Source: Thalassia testudinum (Eukaryota > Streptophyta > Magnoliopsida > Alismatales > Hydrocharitaceae). Taken from it: 64,000 bases of DNA. The stretch covers positions 80,097,501-80,161,500 of the forward strand of contig JAZHRO010000013.1 in assembly GCA_037157565.1 (NCBI GenBank), written 5' to 3'. Position numbers and translations under genes: made by a program. The notes below the pieces were generated by a model. It was given only the letters and a program-made list of their open reading frames with translations. It did not search any database and was not told the origin of the DNA. Below, piece after piece: positions 44,291 through 54,456 of this stretch. The stretch's first letter is position 1, and each line of letters begins with the position of its first letter.

Positions 44291-44295
44291 GTTAT
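44291..44295. repeat. Target-site duplication of element C, right copy
   Basis: GTTAT, identical to 34071-34075. Confidence 0.9.
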
Positions 44296-44505
44296 GCAAG
44301 GATAGCTAATGATCTATCATCTGATGAGGAAATCAAACAACCTAAGTTATTTGCTTTCTTCATCTTCTTTCACTACCTTTCTCTGTCTTCTTCTTCTCTT
44401 CTTTTCTTCAGGCCTTCTCCTTTTCTTCTTCTCTTCTGCTTCTTCTTCTCTGTCTTTCTTCTTTCTCCCTTAGCTTTCTCCGATTCTTCTTTTGCCCTTA
44501 GCTTT
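44296..44505 (-). repeat. Element B 5' LTR, second piece
   Basis: A 210-bp CT-rich piece between the C and D insertions. It corresponds in position and composition to the CTTCTT-rich part of the C LTR. Its small frame (44233-44511) spans the C/D junctions and is not a gene. Confidence 0.65.
44501..44505. repeat. Target-site duplication of element D, left copy
   Basis: GCTTT, identical to 56118-56122. Confidence 0.9.
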
Positions 44506-46166
44506 TGTTGAAAGTGTTTTGCGAATCGCTAAGCTTGCGTGTTTGGTTTCGGAAAACCTGTCGTTATAGTTCGAAAGCGAAGAATTCGTGTTCAACAAAT
44601 AAAAATTTATACCGAAAAGAATTCCGGGTCGAACACAGGGAGGCTACGTTGATCTATTTTCACAATTATATTTTTTTAGGATTTTCTTTATAAGCAAGGC
44701 GATATAATTACAATGGAGCTATCAAACTAAGAGAGAGAGAGAGAGAGAAAGAGAACATGCATTCAATATTTCAATAGTTTATAAAAGTTACACTAGAATG
44801 CGGAAAATCAATTACACTATAAAGCAGGAAAATTCTACACTAGAAAAGCTGTAAATAAGAATGGGAGAGAGAAGTTATATTCCTCGACGATTGCTTGGAG
44901 GACGAGCCGGACGGGACGACGCCTGGACGAAGGAGAACGAAGCAGGACGAAGGAGGACGATGCAGAAGAACGGGAACGGAGCAACACGCCGTCGTCGTCG
45001 CGGGATCCACTTCCGAAGGGGAATGAAAATTGGATTTTATCTCGCAAGAAGCAACCCGGGTGTGGGACAAGCTTCTTTTGAGCTTTGGAAGGGTAGAGAG
45101 GAGAAAGAAGGGATGAGAATTTCGTATGGAGGGGGTCTCCTTTTATAGTTGCAAGGAGTGGGGGCAAAATGGACATTACAACTTCGAAATAGTAAATGAG
45201 GGGTCTTTAGTGACGGATAAATCCGTCATTAAAGCTCCCTTCGTGGGCGACGTGGGCGGCTCGTGCGTGCTTGCTCGGCTGCTCGCGCGCGCAACACCCG
45301 CGCACGTCCATTGATTTTCAGCCCTCCGATCGTGAGATCGGACGGCTTATGATGCGTCTGCGCCCGCTGCGTTGCACGCCCCCCGCGCGTCTGATTGCGC
45401 GTCCGATTTCGCGTCCAATCGTGCGTCAACGCTATCGGGCGCGCGCGGCCGTCCGATCTCCATCCGACGCTCCACCCGCGCCCAATCGCTCGCGCCCACC
45501 GCTCCTCGCCACCGCTCGAACCCGCACCCCGCGCTCGCGACAGCGTGCTCGACCACTGCGCTATGGGGCGCAGATGGTCGAGCGGGCGCATTTAAATGCG
45601 AGCGCCCACAACCGTTGGATTAAGATCCAATGGCAGAGAGCGATCGGACGCGGAGCCTTCATAAGATGAAGCGGCCGTTTTGGCGGCTGAGATGGCACCA
45701 CATGGTGCTATCTTGGCCGTCTATCTTCTGGAAGTTGTAGATGGTGTCACGGATGTCGGATTGACTCGATTTTTGTGTCGTTGGGCTGCGATCGTCGATC
45801 CGAATTCATCCGTGCGGTCGGATTTATCATCTGAAGTGGGGATTTACACCATCCTGGCCCTTGATCTTCTAGGGTTCCTGGGTCACTATCTGATACTACG
45901 AATGCCTGATTAGGGTGATCTTGGAGTCGTTGAACTCCAATCGTCGCCATGATCACATCCATATGGTTGGATCTTTGATCCGAGGCCCTGATAAAATATT
46001 TGCCCTGTCCAAGCACATAAAAGGAGACAATTAACCTCCATTTTATTCAGACTATTCTAAATGCAAGATGATGCATGTAATGCAATATTTATATCATGAA
46101 ATGCAATCCTATGCTTAAGAATATGCATAAATAGACATCTTAAGTATTGTAAATGTGTTTACATCA
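44506..46166 (-). repeat. Element D 3' LTR
   Basis: TGTTGAAAG to TTACATCA. It contains a (GA)n run (about 44730-44752), a minus-strand TATA box CTATAAAAG (45140-45148), a TTTAGTGACGGAT inverted repeat (about 45208-45236) and a GATCGGACGG hairpin (45321-45346, one arm mutated). GC-rich frames between 45229 and 45669 on both strands are shadows. Confidence 0.92.
45140..45148 (-). promoter_or_regulatory. TATA box of element D 3' LTR
   Basis: The minus strand reads CTATAAAAG; the same site is at 55091-55099 in the partner LTR. Confidence 0.6.
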
Positions 46167-46179
46167 TACCCCCATGCCT
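46167..46179 (-). other. Final polypurine tract of element D
   Basis: The minus strand reads AGGCATGGGGGTA, adjoining LTR start TGATGTAAAC. Confidence 0.8.
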
Positions 46180-47538
46180 ATCTTTTGCTAGTTCCTAGCA
46201 AAAACTATATGCTATTTATAAAAGAATTAGGTTAGATTATTTGGACTTGAGTTATTTTTCAATCATTAAGAAATTGTCTACTTAGGAACTGAACTTTCAA
46301 AGACACAACAGTGCCCGGGTATCAGCCAAAATGCAGATCACTTCAAGCCCTCTCATTAAAAGAAAATTTTCTTTTTCTCTTTTTCTCTTTTCTATTTTTT
46401 TTTTTTGATTTTCAAATTTTCAGGTTTAAGAGTGACTTTCTACGGCCATTCAACTCACCCAAAATTTGATGAGAACCCTAAGCTTTAAGCATCTTATTGT
46501 GATTGTGATAGACTCGTTGACCGGCAATTAGAACAGACTTCGGATTTCTACGCCTCTAGGTGACCTAACCAGAATTCTACCTAAAAGTGTACCTTTACAA
46601 CCGGTAGCTTTCTCCCTACTTTTTTTTTTTTTACGGGGTCAACACAACGGTGAATCCAGTGTATATCTCCCCGATTTATTCTACTTCTCCGCTTCTTCCT
46701 AAGTGTTTTGGGAATTTTTAGTGCATTTTCTGAGCTGGGTTCTGGACAACCGGTCGATGAGCTGTTACCACCGACAACTTGCTAGCCATACTCGTGCGGC
46801 GAAGTGTGGCTTATTTCTTTTTGTTCTTTTCTCCTTTTTTTTTTTTAAAGTAGGTGGCTTCCCTAGCCTAAGATTTACCTAAAGGCAGAAAACTAAGAAA
46901 GGTCCAGTGACTGTGCTCTGGACAACCTAAGTACGGGTTGTTACCCACGATAACTTGCCAGCCATATCACCCTAGAAGGTTCATTAGCTACCCAATTTTC
47001 GTTAAAATCGCCGAACAACGAGTCAGTGCAAAGAAAGTGTGTAGATGCTTAAGACTTAAAATTCCCTCAAATCAGAGGGCGGGTTGATAAGTCGTGTACT
47101 TATCACCCAAACTTATTTACTCCATTTACGAAAGAATTAAGATGGCGAGGACTCAAAAATAAATTCACATTTTAGTGGATACACAGGCTAATTAAGTCCA
47201 AAGACCTGAGGGGTTTTTGTGTTCAGATCCTAATGTAAAATTTCTTAGGATTGAAAAGTCCTAATGTCTAACTAATCCTTCCTAATTTTTTTTTTTAATT
47301 TTTTTTTAAATAAGAAGAGAGACAATTTACATGGATTTCACAAGGCTGACCAAATAATTCAAGAATGAATCCACCCCCCCATGCCTAGCTGATGCAATGT
47401 CCTCTTTGAAAAAGAGACATGAAAGAAAGGGTAGAATATAAAAGATGTCACCTGGATATGAAGCTCGTATCAGCCTTGTGTCATATGTACAACTGCTGAG
47501 TTTAATGCCGTCAGCTAGGCAAAGTCCAGCCAAAGAAG
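46180..47538 (-). other. Element D non-coding 3' region
   Basis: About 1.36 kb without a gene. It contains poly-T/A runs, two degenerate copies of a CTGGACAACC-GTTACC-ACAACTTGC-AGCCATA block (about 46740-46795 and 46918-46970), the internal polypurine motif (47371-47386) and a GAGTTTAATGCCGTCAGC remnant of the post-pol motif (47498-47515) whose GGGAGGCAACCC half is not recognisable. Confidence 0.7.
47371..47386 (-). other. First (internal) polypurine motif, element D
   Basis: The minus strand reads AGGCATGGGGGGGTGG, preceded by GGACATTGCA, 1.2 kb from the LTR. Confidence 0.65.
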
Positions 47539-48722
47539 TCACAGAATGGCTAGAGCAACAGAGTCTGAGATGGGTTCTGGAAGATTACGGTCAACAACAG
47601 GCTTCAAACATTGACCGTTGACTTTAAAGGTGTTACCCATCTTTGGGTCAGAAATCTGAATGGCACCATTAGGAAAAATCTGATCAATTATGAATGGGCC
47701 ATTCCATTTAGATCTAAGTTTACCAGGAAAGAGCTTAAGTTTAGAATCAAATAACCAGACCTTCTGGTTTGGCTCAAAGCTCTTGCGGGAAATCAATTGA
47801 TCATGTAGAGCTTTGGTCCGAGCCTTGTAGATCTTGGCATTCTCATAAGCATCATTTCTAAGCTCCTCCAACTCAGATAGTTGGAGTTTCCTAATCTTTC
47901 CAGCTAGATTCAGATCTAAATTACATTGTTTGATTGCCCAGAATGCCCTGTGTTTAATCTCTACGGGTAGATGGCACGCCTTTCCATACACCAAATGGAA
48001 TGGAGACATGCCGATGGACGTTTTATACACCGTATGGTAGTCCCAAAGAGCGTCCTCAAGCTTTTGAGTCCAATCCTTATGATCAAGCCTAACTGTTTTT
48101 TGCAGAATGTTCTTGATCTCTCGATTGGAGATCTCGGCTTGTCCATTCGTTTGGGGATGGTAAGGTGTGGAAATTCGATGATTAACCCCATATTTGGCCA
48201 ATAAATTTCAGAAATGGGCATTAGTAAAATGAGTGCCACCATCACTGATGATAGCCTCGGAATCCCGAACCTACTGAAGATATTTTTCTTGACAAAATTG
48301 ATGACCACCTTGTCATCGTTGGTTCGAGTGGGAATTGCCTCAATCCATTTGGACACATAATCAACAGCAACAAGAATGTACTGATGTCTAAATGAAGGGA
48401 TAAAGGGTCCCATGAAATCAATGCCCCAAACATCAAAAATTTCTATAGGAAGAATAGGGTTTAGGGGCATCATGTCTCTCTTAGTTATGTTCCCGAGTGA
48501 CTGACATCGAGAACATGACCTTGAGAAGTCCTGGGCATCCTTGAATAAAGACGGCCAATAGAAGCCAGATTGCAAGATTTTTGCAACCGTCTTTCTCCAG
48601 AAGAAATGTCCACCACACCCAGATGCATGGCAGAACTCGAGTATACTGTTGAATTCATTCTTCGGTATACATCGGCGAATAATTTGATCAGAGCCGATGC
48701 GATACAGTTCAGGTCCTCCCAA
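47539..48722 (-). pseudogene. Element D integrase
   Basis: A first frame (48722-47961) gives the zinc domain (CHASGCGGHF and CSRCQ) and the first catalytic Asp in WGIDFMGPF, then loses the frame after FGIP. A second frame (48201-47539) continues with [20 protein letters not shown], holding the catalytic Glu, the GKACHLP block and a C-terminus ending [11 protein letters not shown]. The second catalytic Asp falls in the shifted stretch around 48210-48240, where a stop is also seen. Without the frameshift the protein would be a normal D,D35E integrase lacking a chromodomain. Its short acidic end differs from that of A. Confidence 0.87.
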
Positions 48723-49204
48723 AAGTAGTATTTGGCCTCAGATTTAAGTCTACCCCATTATTGCTTGGTCCAATCCTGGGGGATTTGACCAACGGCCAAA
48801 TAGTTAACAATGTCAGCAAACCATGGGGTGTGGACACCTAAAACTGTAAGAATGGTTTCGTCCAGAAAAGTGTCAGCAATCGGAATGTCCGGACAAGAAG
48901 AATCACCTAGGAGTCACAACAAATGATCCGCTACCACATTTTGTACCCCAGCTTTATCCTTGATTTCAAGATCAAATTCTTGAAGAAGAAGAATCCAACG
49001 AATAAGCCAGGGTTTAGCATCCTTTTTAGCCAAGAGATGTCTCAAGGCCGAGTGGTCGGTATAAACAATAACATGAGACCCCAAGAGATAAGCCCTGAAT
49101 TTTTCCAAAGCAAATACTACAGCTAGTAATTCCTTTTCAGTAACAGTGTAATTCCTCTGGGCTTCATCCAGAGTTTTACTAGCGTAGTAAATGACAGAGG
49201 GCTT
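48723..49204 (-). pseudogene. Element D RNase H and linker
   Basis: Homology continues from RT after a TGA at 49204-49202, where A has GGA (Gly). It includes [23 protein letters not shown], the third catalytic site [11 protein letters not shown] and [15 protein letters not shown] further TGA follows VADHLL where A has TCC-CGC, and more stops lie toward integrase. RNase H would remove RNA from the cDNA hybrid; here it is broken by stops although the visible catalytic residues are kept. Confidence 0.82.
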
Positions 49205-50431
49205 TCAGTCAATTTTCTGACCCAGGACAGGCCCAACCACGTAATCAGAAGCGTCGGTCATGATCTCAAATGGGGCTGTCCAAATTGGTGCTTGTAAAAT
49301 TGGAGCACAGGTGACTGCTGTTTTCAGAAAATCAAATGCCTTTAGGCATGATTCTTCAAAAACAAACGGCGTTTCTTTGGCAAGAAGATTGCTCAAAGGA
49401 TGAGCAACCTTCGAGAAATCCTTGATGAATCTTCGATAAAATCCCACATGGCCAAGAAATGATCTAGTTTGTTTAACAGATGTGGGATGAGGAAGTTTAG
49501 CGATAGCATCAACCTTAGCTTTGTCCACTTCAATTCCCCGTTCAGAGATTACATGACCCAAAACGATGCCCTCTTGGGTCATGAAATGACTCTTTTCCCA
49601 GCTAAGGACCAGTCGTGTCTTGATACATCGCTTAAGAATCATTTCCAAATTAGCCAAACATGAGTCAAATGATTCTCCGAAAATAGATAAATCATCCATG
49701 AAGACTTCCATAAACTCTCCCACCATGTCGGAAAATATGGCTAGCATACACCTTTGAAAAGTCGCAGGTGCATTGCATAACCCAAAAGGCATCCTACGAA
49801 AAGCAAAGGTTCCGTAGGGACAGGTGAAAGTAGTTTTTTCCTGATCCTCGGGATGGATAGGAACTTGGTTATATCCCGAGTAGCCATCAAGAAAACAGAA
49901 GTACTTCTGCCTAGCTAATTTTTCCAAGATTTGATCATTGAAGGGCAGGAGAAAATGATCCTTTTTAGCAGCCGTGTTCAGCTTCCTGTAATCAACACAA
50001 ACTCTCCAAGAGGAAGCTGAACGAGTTGTGACAGATTCACCTCTCTCATTAGTCACAACAGTAATCCCGGCTTTCTTTGGAACAATCTGAACGGGACTTA
50101 CCCAGGGACTGTCAGAGATTGGATAAATAATTCCTGCATCGAGCCACTTGATGATTTCCTTTTTGACCACTTCTCGCATATTTGGATTCAATCTCCTCTG
50201 CATCTGGCGAGAAGGGCAGGATCCATCTTCCAAAAATATTCTATGATTACAGTAAGATGGCTCGATCCCCCTGAGGTCATGAATGGTCCAACCAATTGCC
50301 TCCTTATGTTCCTTTAGGACCTTAATCAATTTAATCTCTTGCCCCTTTGTCAATTTAGTACTAATAATCACAGGGAGCATATTCTGCGATCCTAAAAATT
50401 GATATTTTAAATTCCCAGGCAATGGTTTCAA
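49205..50431 (-). CDS. Element D reverse transcriptase
   Basis: 408 open codons. It begins in the linker after protease (homology starts further upstream in this frame, to about 50530). RT motifs in order: SPWVSPVQIVPKKAG, WRVCVDYRKLN, YFCFLDGYSGYNQV, FRRMPFGLCNAPATF, and F-M-D-D near residues 244-247; then the connection with FLGHVGFYRRFI and the first RNase H acid in TDAS. The frame reads straight through the position where A has its TGA at 8590. It is in a different frame from protease, so a 1-base shift lies near 50540. The RT domain itself looks intact. Confidence 0.88.
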   Translation of the reverse strand: MKPLPGNLKYQFLGSQNMLPVIISTKLTKGQEIKLIKVLKEHKEAIGWTIHDLRGIEPSYCNHRIFLEDGSCPSRQMQRRLNPNMREVVKKEIIKWLDAGIIYPISDSPWVSPVQIVPKKAGITVVTNERGESVTTRSASSWRVCVDYRKLNTAAKKDHFLLPFNDQILEKLARQKYFCFLDGYSGYNQVPIHPEDQEKTTFTCPYGTFAFRRMPFGLCNAPATFQRCMLAIFSDMVGEFMEVFMDDLSIFGESFDSCLANLEMILKRCIKTRLVLSWEKSHFMTQEGIVLGHVISERGIEVDKAKVDAIAKLPHPTSVKQTRSFLGHVGFYRRFIKDFSKVAHPLSNLLAKETPFVFEESCLKAFDFLKTAVTCAPILQAPIWTAPFEIMTDASDYVVGPVLGQKID

Positions 50432-50535
50432 TTCAAGCTGGGGTGGGGTAATGATTGATGGTAGGGTAGATGCTGAAGATTCAACAAGAGGAAGAGGTTT
50501 CGAGTGAACAAAATCAGTAACCTCTTCAGAAGATG

Positions 50536-51804
50536 TTAGGTCAGAGGGCTGCGGTCAAATTCATCAACCAAAGAGGAACTTTCAATTGAAGAAACTGTCA
50601 AACAAGTTTCAATATTAACATTATCATCATCAAGTTCCTCAATAAATCCACAATCCTCAAATTTGTTTATCGCCTTAAAAATATCCAATTTCATTCGTTG
50701 GTCCCCAAAGGTGATTTCCATGCTACCGCTTTCACAATTAATGTTGGCCTTTGCGGTAGCCAGGAACGGACGCCCCAGAATGATGGGCGTGTTCCTCAGA
50801 TTATCTGGTACATCCATGTCAAGGACAAGGAAATCTACAGGAAAATAGAAATCCTTGACCTTAACTATAACATCTTCAATAACACCTCGCGGGTTTGTGA
50901 CCGAACGGTCCGCTAACTGTAGTGTTACTGAAGTTGGCCAAAGTTCACCTAACCCAAACTTCTCATAAAGAGAAGTCAGAATTAGGTTGATGGATGCACC
51001 GAGATCCAAAAGTGTTCTATCAAATGTGTAATCTCCGATAACGCAAGAAATCAAAGGAGCACCAGGATCTCTCTTTTTCTGAGGGAGGTAGTGCAAGATA
51101 ACAGAGCTAGCTTGCTCGGAGAGTACCACCTTCCTCGGAACATATTCTCTCGACTTAAGCTTTTGTGCACATAATTCCTTTAAAAATTTTGCGTAAGCCG
51201 GTATGTGCTTGATAGCATCAAGGAGCGGAATATTGATCTCAACATTCTTAAATAAATTCAGAAGCTCCTCATTGCTATCAACAGACTTCTTCTTCTTTGC
51301 TTTGGCTAAGGCTTCAGGAAAAGGAACATGAGTCAGATCTTTGGAATCAGGTTCCTGAGCCTTGATTTCTCCTCTAGAATTCTCCTCTCTCTCCTCAGAT
51401 TCTTCAGGATTCAAAAGATCAGAATAGTGTGGTTGTGGATCCTGAGTCTTCTTACCACTCCTTAAAGTGACAGAATTTGCAGAAGCATAAGAATTTGGGT
51501 CTTGGGGAGGGTTAGGAAAGATTGGAGGGGCTTGATTGACCATGAATTGTTGATTAGCAGAAGAAGACGAGGAACCCTGCTCAACCACCTGAGTATGTGT
51601 GTGCGGGTCCCTCTGATTTCCGTACCCTTGGGCTTGATTGCCCAAAATAATAATGTTTCGCGGGTTGGGTACGGGTTGGGATGGTAGAGATCCGGGTTGA
51701 CGAGAGTTAGCAATGAGCCCGGATTGCAAGTTCTCCAGCGAGTTTTTCATTTGCTGCATAAGCTGGAGCATAAATCCTTGCATCTCTACCATTTGACGGT
51801 TCAA
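50536..51804 (-). CDS. Element D aspartic protease segment
   Basis: 422 codons in the same frame as gag. The N-terminal 150 residues are a Gln/Pro/Ser-rich linker with an acidic patch. The active site reads LLDLGASINLI near residue 260, and IILGRPFLATAKANINC is the second protease block. The last residues (DRSPLT then stop) come from a frameshift: the sense sequence continues in the RT frame with SSEEVTDF. It would process the polyprotein. Confidence 0.85.
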   Translation of the reverse strand: MNRQMVEMQGFMLQLMQQMKNSLENLQSGLIANSRQPGSLPSQPVPNPRNIIILGNQAQGYGNQRDPHTHTQVVEQGSSSSSANQQFMVNQAPPIFPNPPQDPNSYASANSVTLRSGKKTQDPQPHYSDLLNPEESEEREENSRGEIKAQEPDSKDLTHVPFPEALAKAKKKKSVDSNEELLNLFKNVEINIPLLDAIKHIPAYAKFLKELCAQKLKSREYVPRKVVLSEQASSVILHYLPQKKRDPGAPLISCVIGDYTFDRTLLDLGASINLILTSLYEKFGLGELWPTSVTLQLADRSVTNPRGVIEDVIVKVKDFYFPVDFLVLDMDVPDNLRNTPIILGRPFLATAKANINCESGSMEITFGDQRMKLDIFKAINKFEDCGFIEELDDDNVNIETCLTVSSIESSSLVDEFDRSPLT

Positions 51805-51933
51805 ATCAGCCTGCCTTGCAGGTTGACGGGCATTCCAAGCTGGCTGATTGACCTAATTCAGAGGCAACTGAATATATACTTGACCCTGACCCATTGGTCG
51901 TTGTGGAGCATAGTTGCTAGGTCGGAATTGGGT

Positions 51934-53205
51934 CTATTGCCCCAGATTTTTCCAAGAGAAGTTAGGGTGGTTTCTCCAACTTGGATTATAGGCATTCGAG
52001 TAGGGATTGGATCTAACATTCTCTTGTACAGCACAGACATCCTCATAGGGTGAGGATGGAGAGAAAGAAAGGGAAGGATCAGAAAAATTGGGATCAAAGG
52101 CGACAGTTGGGAACCCATGGGGTTCCAAGAAATGCTGACTCATAGGTTGAGTCGCATCGAGTTGATTCAGGAACTCCCGTCCAGAAGGAGCTCGTGAGGA
52201 ATGGAATCCCGAATTTTGGGATTGAGTGGATTGAGAGTTGTTCATAGAATTGCCAGCCATCCACTCTTCCATTCTTTTAGCAACCAAGTCCACCTTATCA
52301 AGTTTATTACAAATCAATTCCATATCAAATGAATGAGAGTCATGGACTTCATTGACATTTGATCTGGGTTGCTGGGACCGGTTAAAAGTATCCATGGAGG
52401 CATGATTAATTGAATTCTCACTCATTTCCTCAAATAAATCATGTGCACTATCTGCATCTTTATTGAGGAAATTGCCTCCGCAAGAAGCATCCACATGGTT
52501 TCTGAGTTGCTCATTCAACCCATGATAGAAGATCTGCACGAGTTGCCATTTCGGCACCTCGTGGTGTGGACACCTCCGCAATAAGTCCTGGAATCGCTCC
52601 CAGGCCACATGAAACTGCTCCCCCGGCCACTGGGTAAAGGTAGTGATTGCCCGTCTCAAAGCATTGGTACGACTGACTGGGAAGAATTTCTTCAGAAAGG
52701 CCGATTTTAACTCATTCCAAGTTGTAATTGGTCTTCCTATTGTCCTATACCAATGCACAGCTTTATCCCTAAGAGAGTGGGGGAAGAGCCTCATGATCAT
52801 TTGCTCCTCGTTAACATTTAGAGCCTTGGTGGTCTGGACCAAAGTGGTCAAATCTTCCAAGTGCTGAAACGGATCTTCGGAGCCAAGCCCATGATAATGT
52901 TTAATCAGGTTTAACACCTGGGGCTTGATTTCTACGTCACCGGTTTGAATCTGGACGCCGGGACGTTCCCCATAATTTGAAGGATCATAAAACTCCTTCA
53001 AGGGCTGAGCGCCCTGCATTCTCTGGAACCATTCCTGCATTCTCTGCATTTGCTCCAGCTGCCTTCGAAATTCTTCCTGTGGATTTTCAAGCAGAGGAGG
53101 CTGTTGTTCGACCATGGGATCAAACTGACCAAAATCTAACTTGCGCCTCCAAGAATGTTCTAACGGTCCTTCCAATCGGGGATTCAATGACCGTCTTCCC
53201 AGCAT
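51934..53205 (-). CDS. gag: Element D Gag protein
   Basis: 423 codons from an ATG giving MLGRRSL, the same opening as A. The gag core spans about residues 110-260 with DPFQHLEDL, KAVHWYRT, FLKKFFPVSRTNALR, CPHHEVPKWQ and ASCGGNFLNKDADSAHDLFEEM. No zinc knuckle is present. The frame ends at TAG after FSWKNLGQ, but gag homology and then protease continue in the same frame, with one more stop near 51855. Gag forms the cytoplasmic particle that packages element RNA. Confidence 0.9.
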   Translation of the reverse strand: MLGRRSLNPRLEGPLEHSWRRKLDFGQFDPMVEQQPPLLENPQEEFRRQLEQMQRMQEWFQRMQGAQPLKEFYDPSNYGERPGVQIQTGDVEIKPQVLNLIKHYHGLGSEDPFQHLEDLTTLVQTTKALNVNEEQMIMRLFPHSLRDKAVHWYRTIGRPITTWNELKSAFLKKFFPVSRTNALRRAITTFTQWPGEQFHVAWERFQDLLRRCPHHEVPKWQLVQIFYHGLNEQLRNHVDASCGGNFLNKDADSAHDLFEEMSENSINHASMDTFNRSQQPRSNVNEVHDSHSFDMELICNKLDKVDLVAKRMEEWMAGNSMNNSQSTQSQNSGFHSSRAPSGREFLNQLDATQPMSQHFLEPHGFPTVAFDPNFSDPSLSFSPSSPYEDVCAVQENVRSNPYSNAYNPSWRNHPNFSWKNLGQ

Positions 53206-54435
53206 AAACTAGGAGATGGTCGGAAGGACTGGGGATAGGGACCCTGCAGCACAACAAAACAAGGCTGTCCTTAAGTGGGGTAGCCTAAGGATCTACTGAC
53301 TCCCAAAACCAGCCTTAAGACTGTAAGTGATTTACTCTACTTGCATCTGTTTAATCCAACCAGTTAGAAGGAGGGACTGGGGAGAAGGTTCTTCCTTTGG
53401 CTTTCGCCTCCGGTTCCTAGTGTACCCCCCAGCCGCGGTGGTTTGACGCTACTCCCCTAGCTAGACATCAGATTAATTAGTACAAGTAGGTTAATCAACA
53501 ATAATCTCAGACTAGGCCCTGAAGAGCGAATCAAACCTTAAGGCCAACGTCTACTCAATTTTATTAAGGCCTGGGATTGTGGTGCTTATGGAATGTGATG
53601 GGCCCTTACAATGGGTTGTGCCCTTAATGATTGATTGAGATTTGTGTAAGTGCGTGCACAACCAGGGTTTTCAAGCAAGATTATTGATAATGCGTGAATT
53701 TTAGTGTTCAAATCTTGCTTAAGTAGCTTTTAGGGTTTCAAATTAGGTGAATTGCAATCAAGTTTCTAGGCAAACCAAGTTGCAAAACATAGGTGAAGAT
53801 TATTTTCCTTTAAAATCAGAAAGAAAGTGGAGTGCCTGGAATACACCTAGATTGAAAACCCTAAGGAGGAGCTACTTGATGAATTGGTTTTAAAATAAAG
53901 TGGTGCGGCCCAAACAACTCAAACAACTGGCCACAAATGCACCACTAAGTTAGGCACTCAAAGATGATTAACCTAGAATGATTTCTACTCTGTTATGTGT
54001 TGCTTTGTGTGTACCGGTTCCACAGATCAGAACCCGGTTGAGTAGAAAACAAATCAAGTTGATCAAGTGCCTTGAATGTGGGTGTGTGTTGTGTGTTTGT
54101 TGAAAATTACCCCACAAGATTATCTTTTTGTTATTACTTTTTTTTATGGATGAGGGTGGAATGAATGTGAGTGAAAATCCAAACAACCAAACTATTCCTA
54201 GGATTTATGCAAACACCTAGGTTAATTGGGATTTGGATTTAATGTGGCGAATGAAATCTATGGAGGGGGAAAGAATGGGGCAACACTTACAGTTGTCTTC
54301 AACTGCACTTTACTCCAGTCTACCGCTTGTTGATTCCTTGATGGAGGCCTCTGCAAAACAATAGACACAAGAGAAAGCTAATTAGAAAACAAATAAAGTG
54401 CAAGAAATGCGAAGAAAAGATCGGAAATCGTTGCC
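53206..54435 (-). other. Element D 5' leader
   Basis: 1.2 kb between primer site and gag without a supported frame. It has no visible similarity to the A/B/C leader block. The small frame at 53968-54186 has no recognisable content. Confidence 0.7.
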
Positions 54436-54453
54436 TCCCCGGCAACGGCGCCA
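54436..54453 (-). other. Primer binding site of element D (tRNA-Asp)
   Basis: The minus strand reads TGGCGCCGTTGCCGGGGA, identical to the site of element A, three bases from the LTR. Confidence 0.9.
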
Positions 54454-54456
54454 AAA

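Noticed and set aside
45229..45669. Arg/Ala/Pro-rich frames in D's LTR (also 55207-55574)
   Set aside because: GC-rich LTR sequence opens several frames at once on both strands; the two LTR copies differ in frame-disrupting ways.
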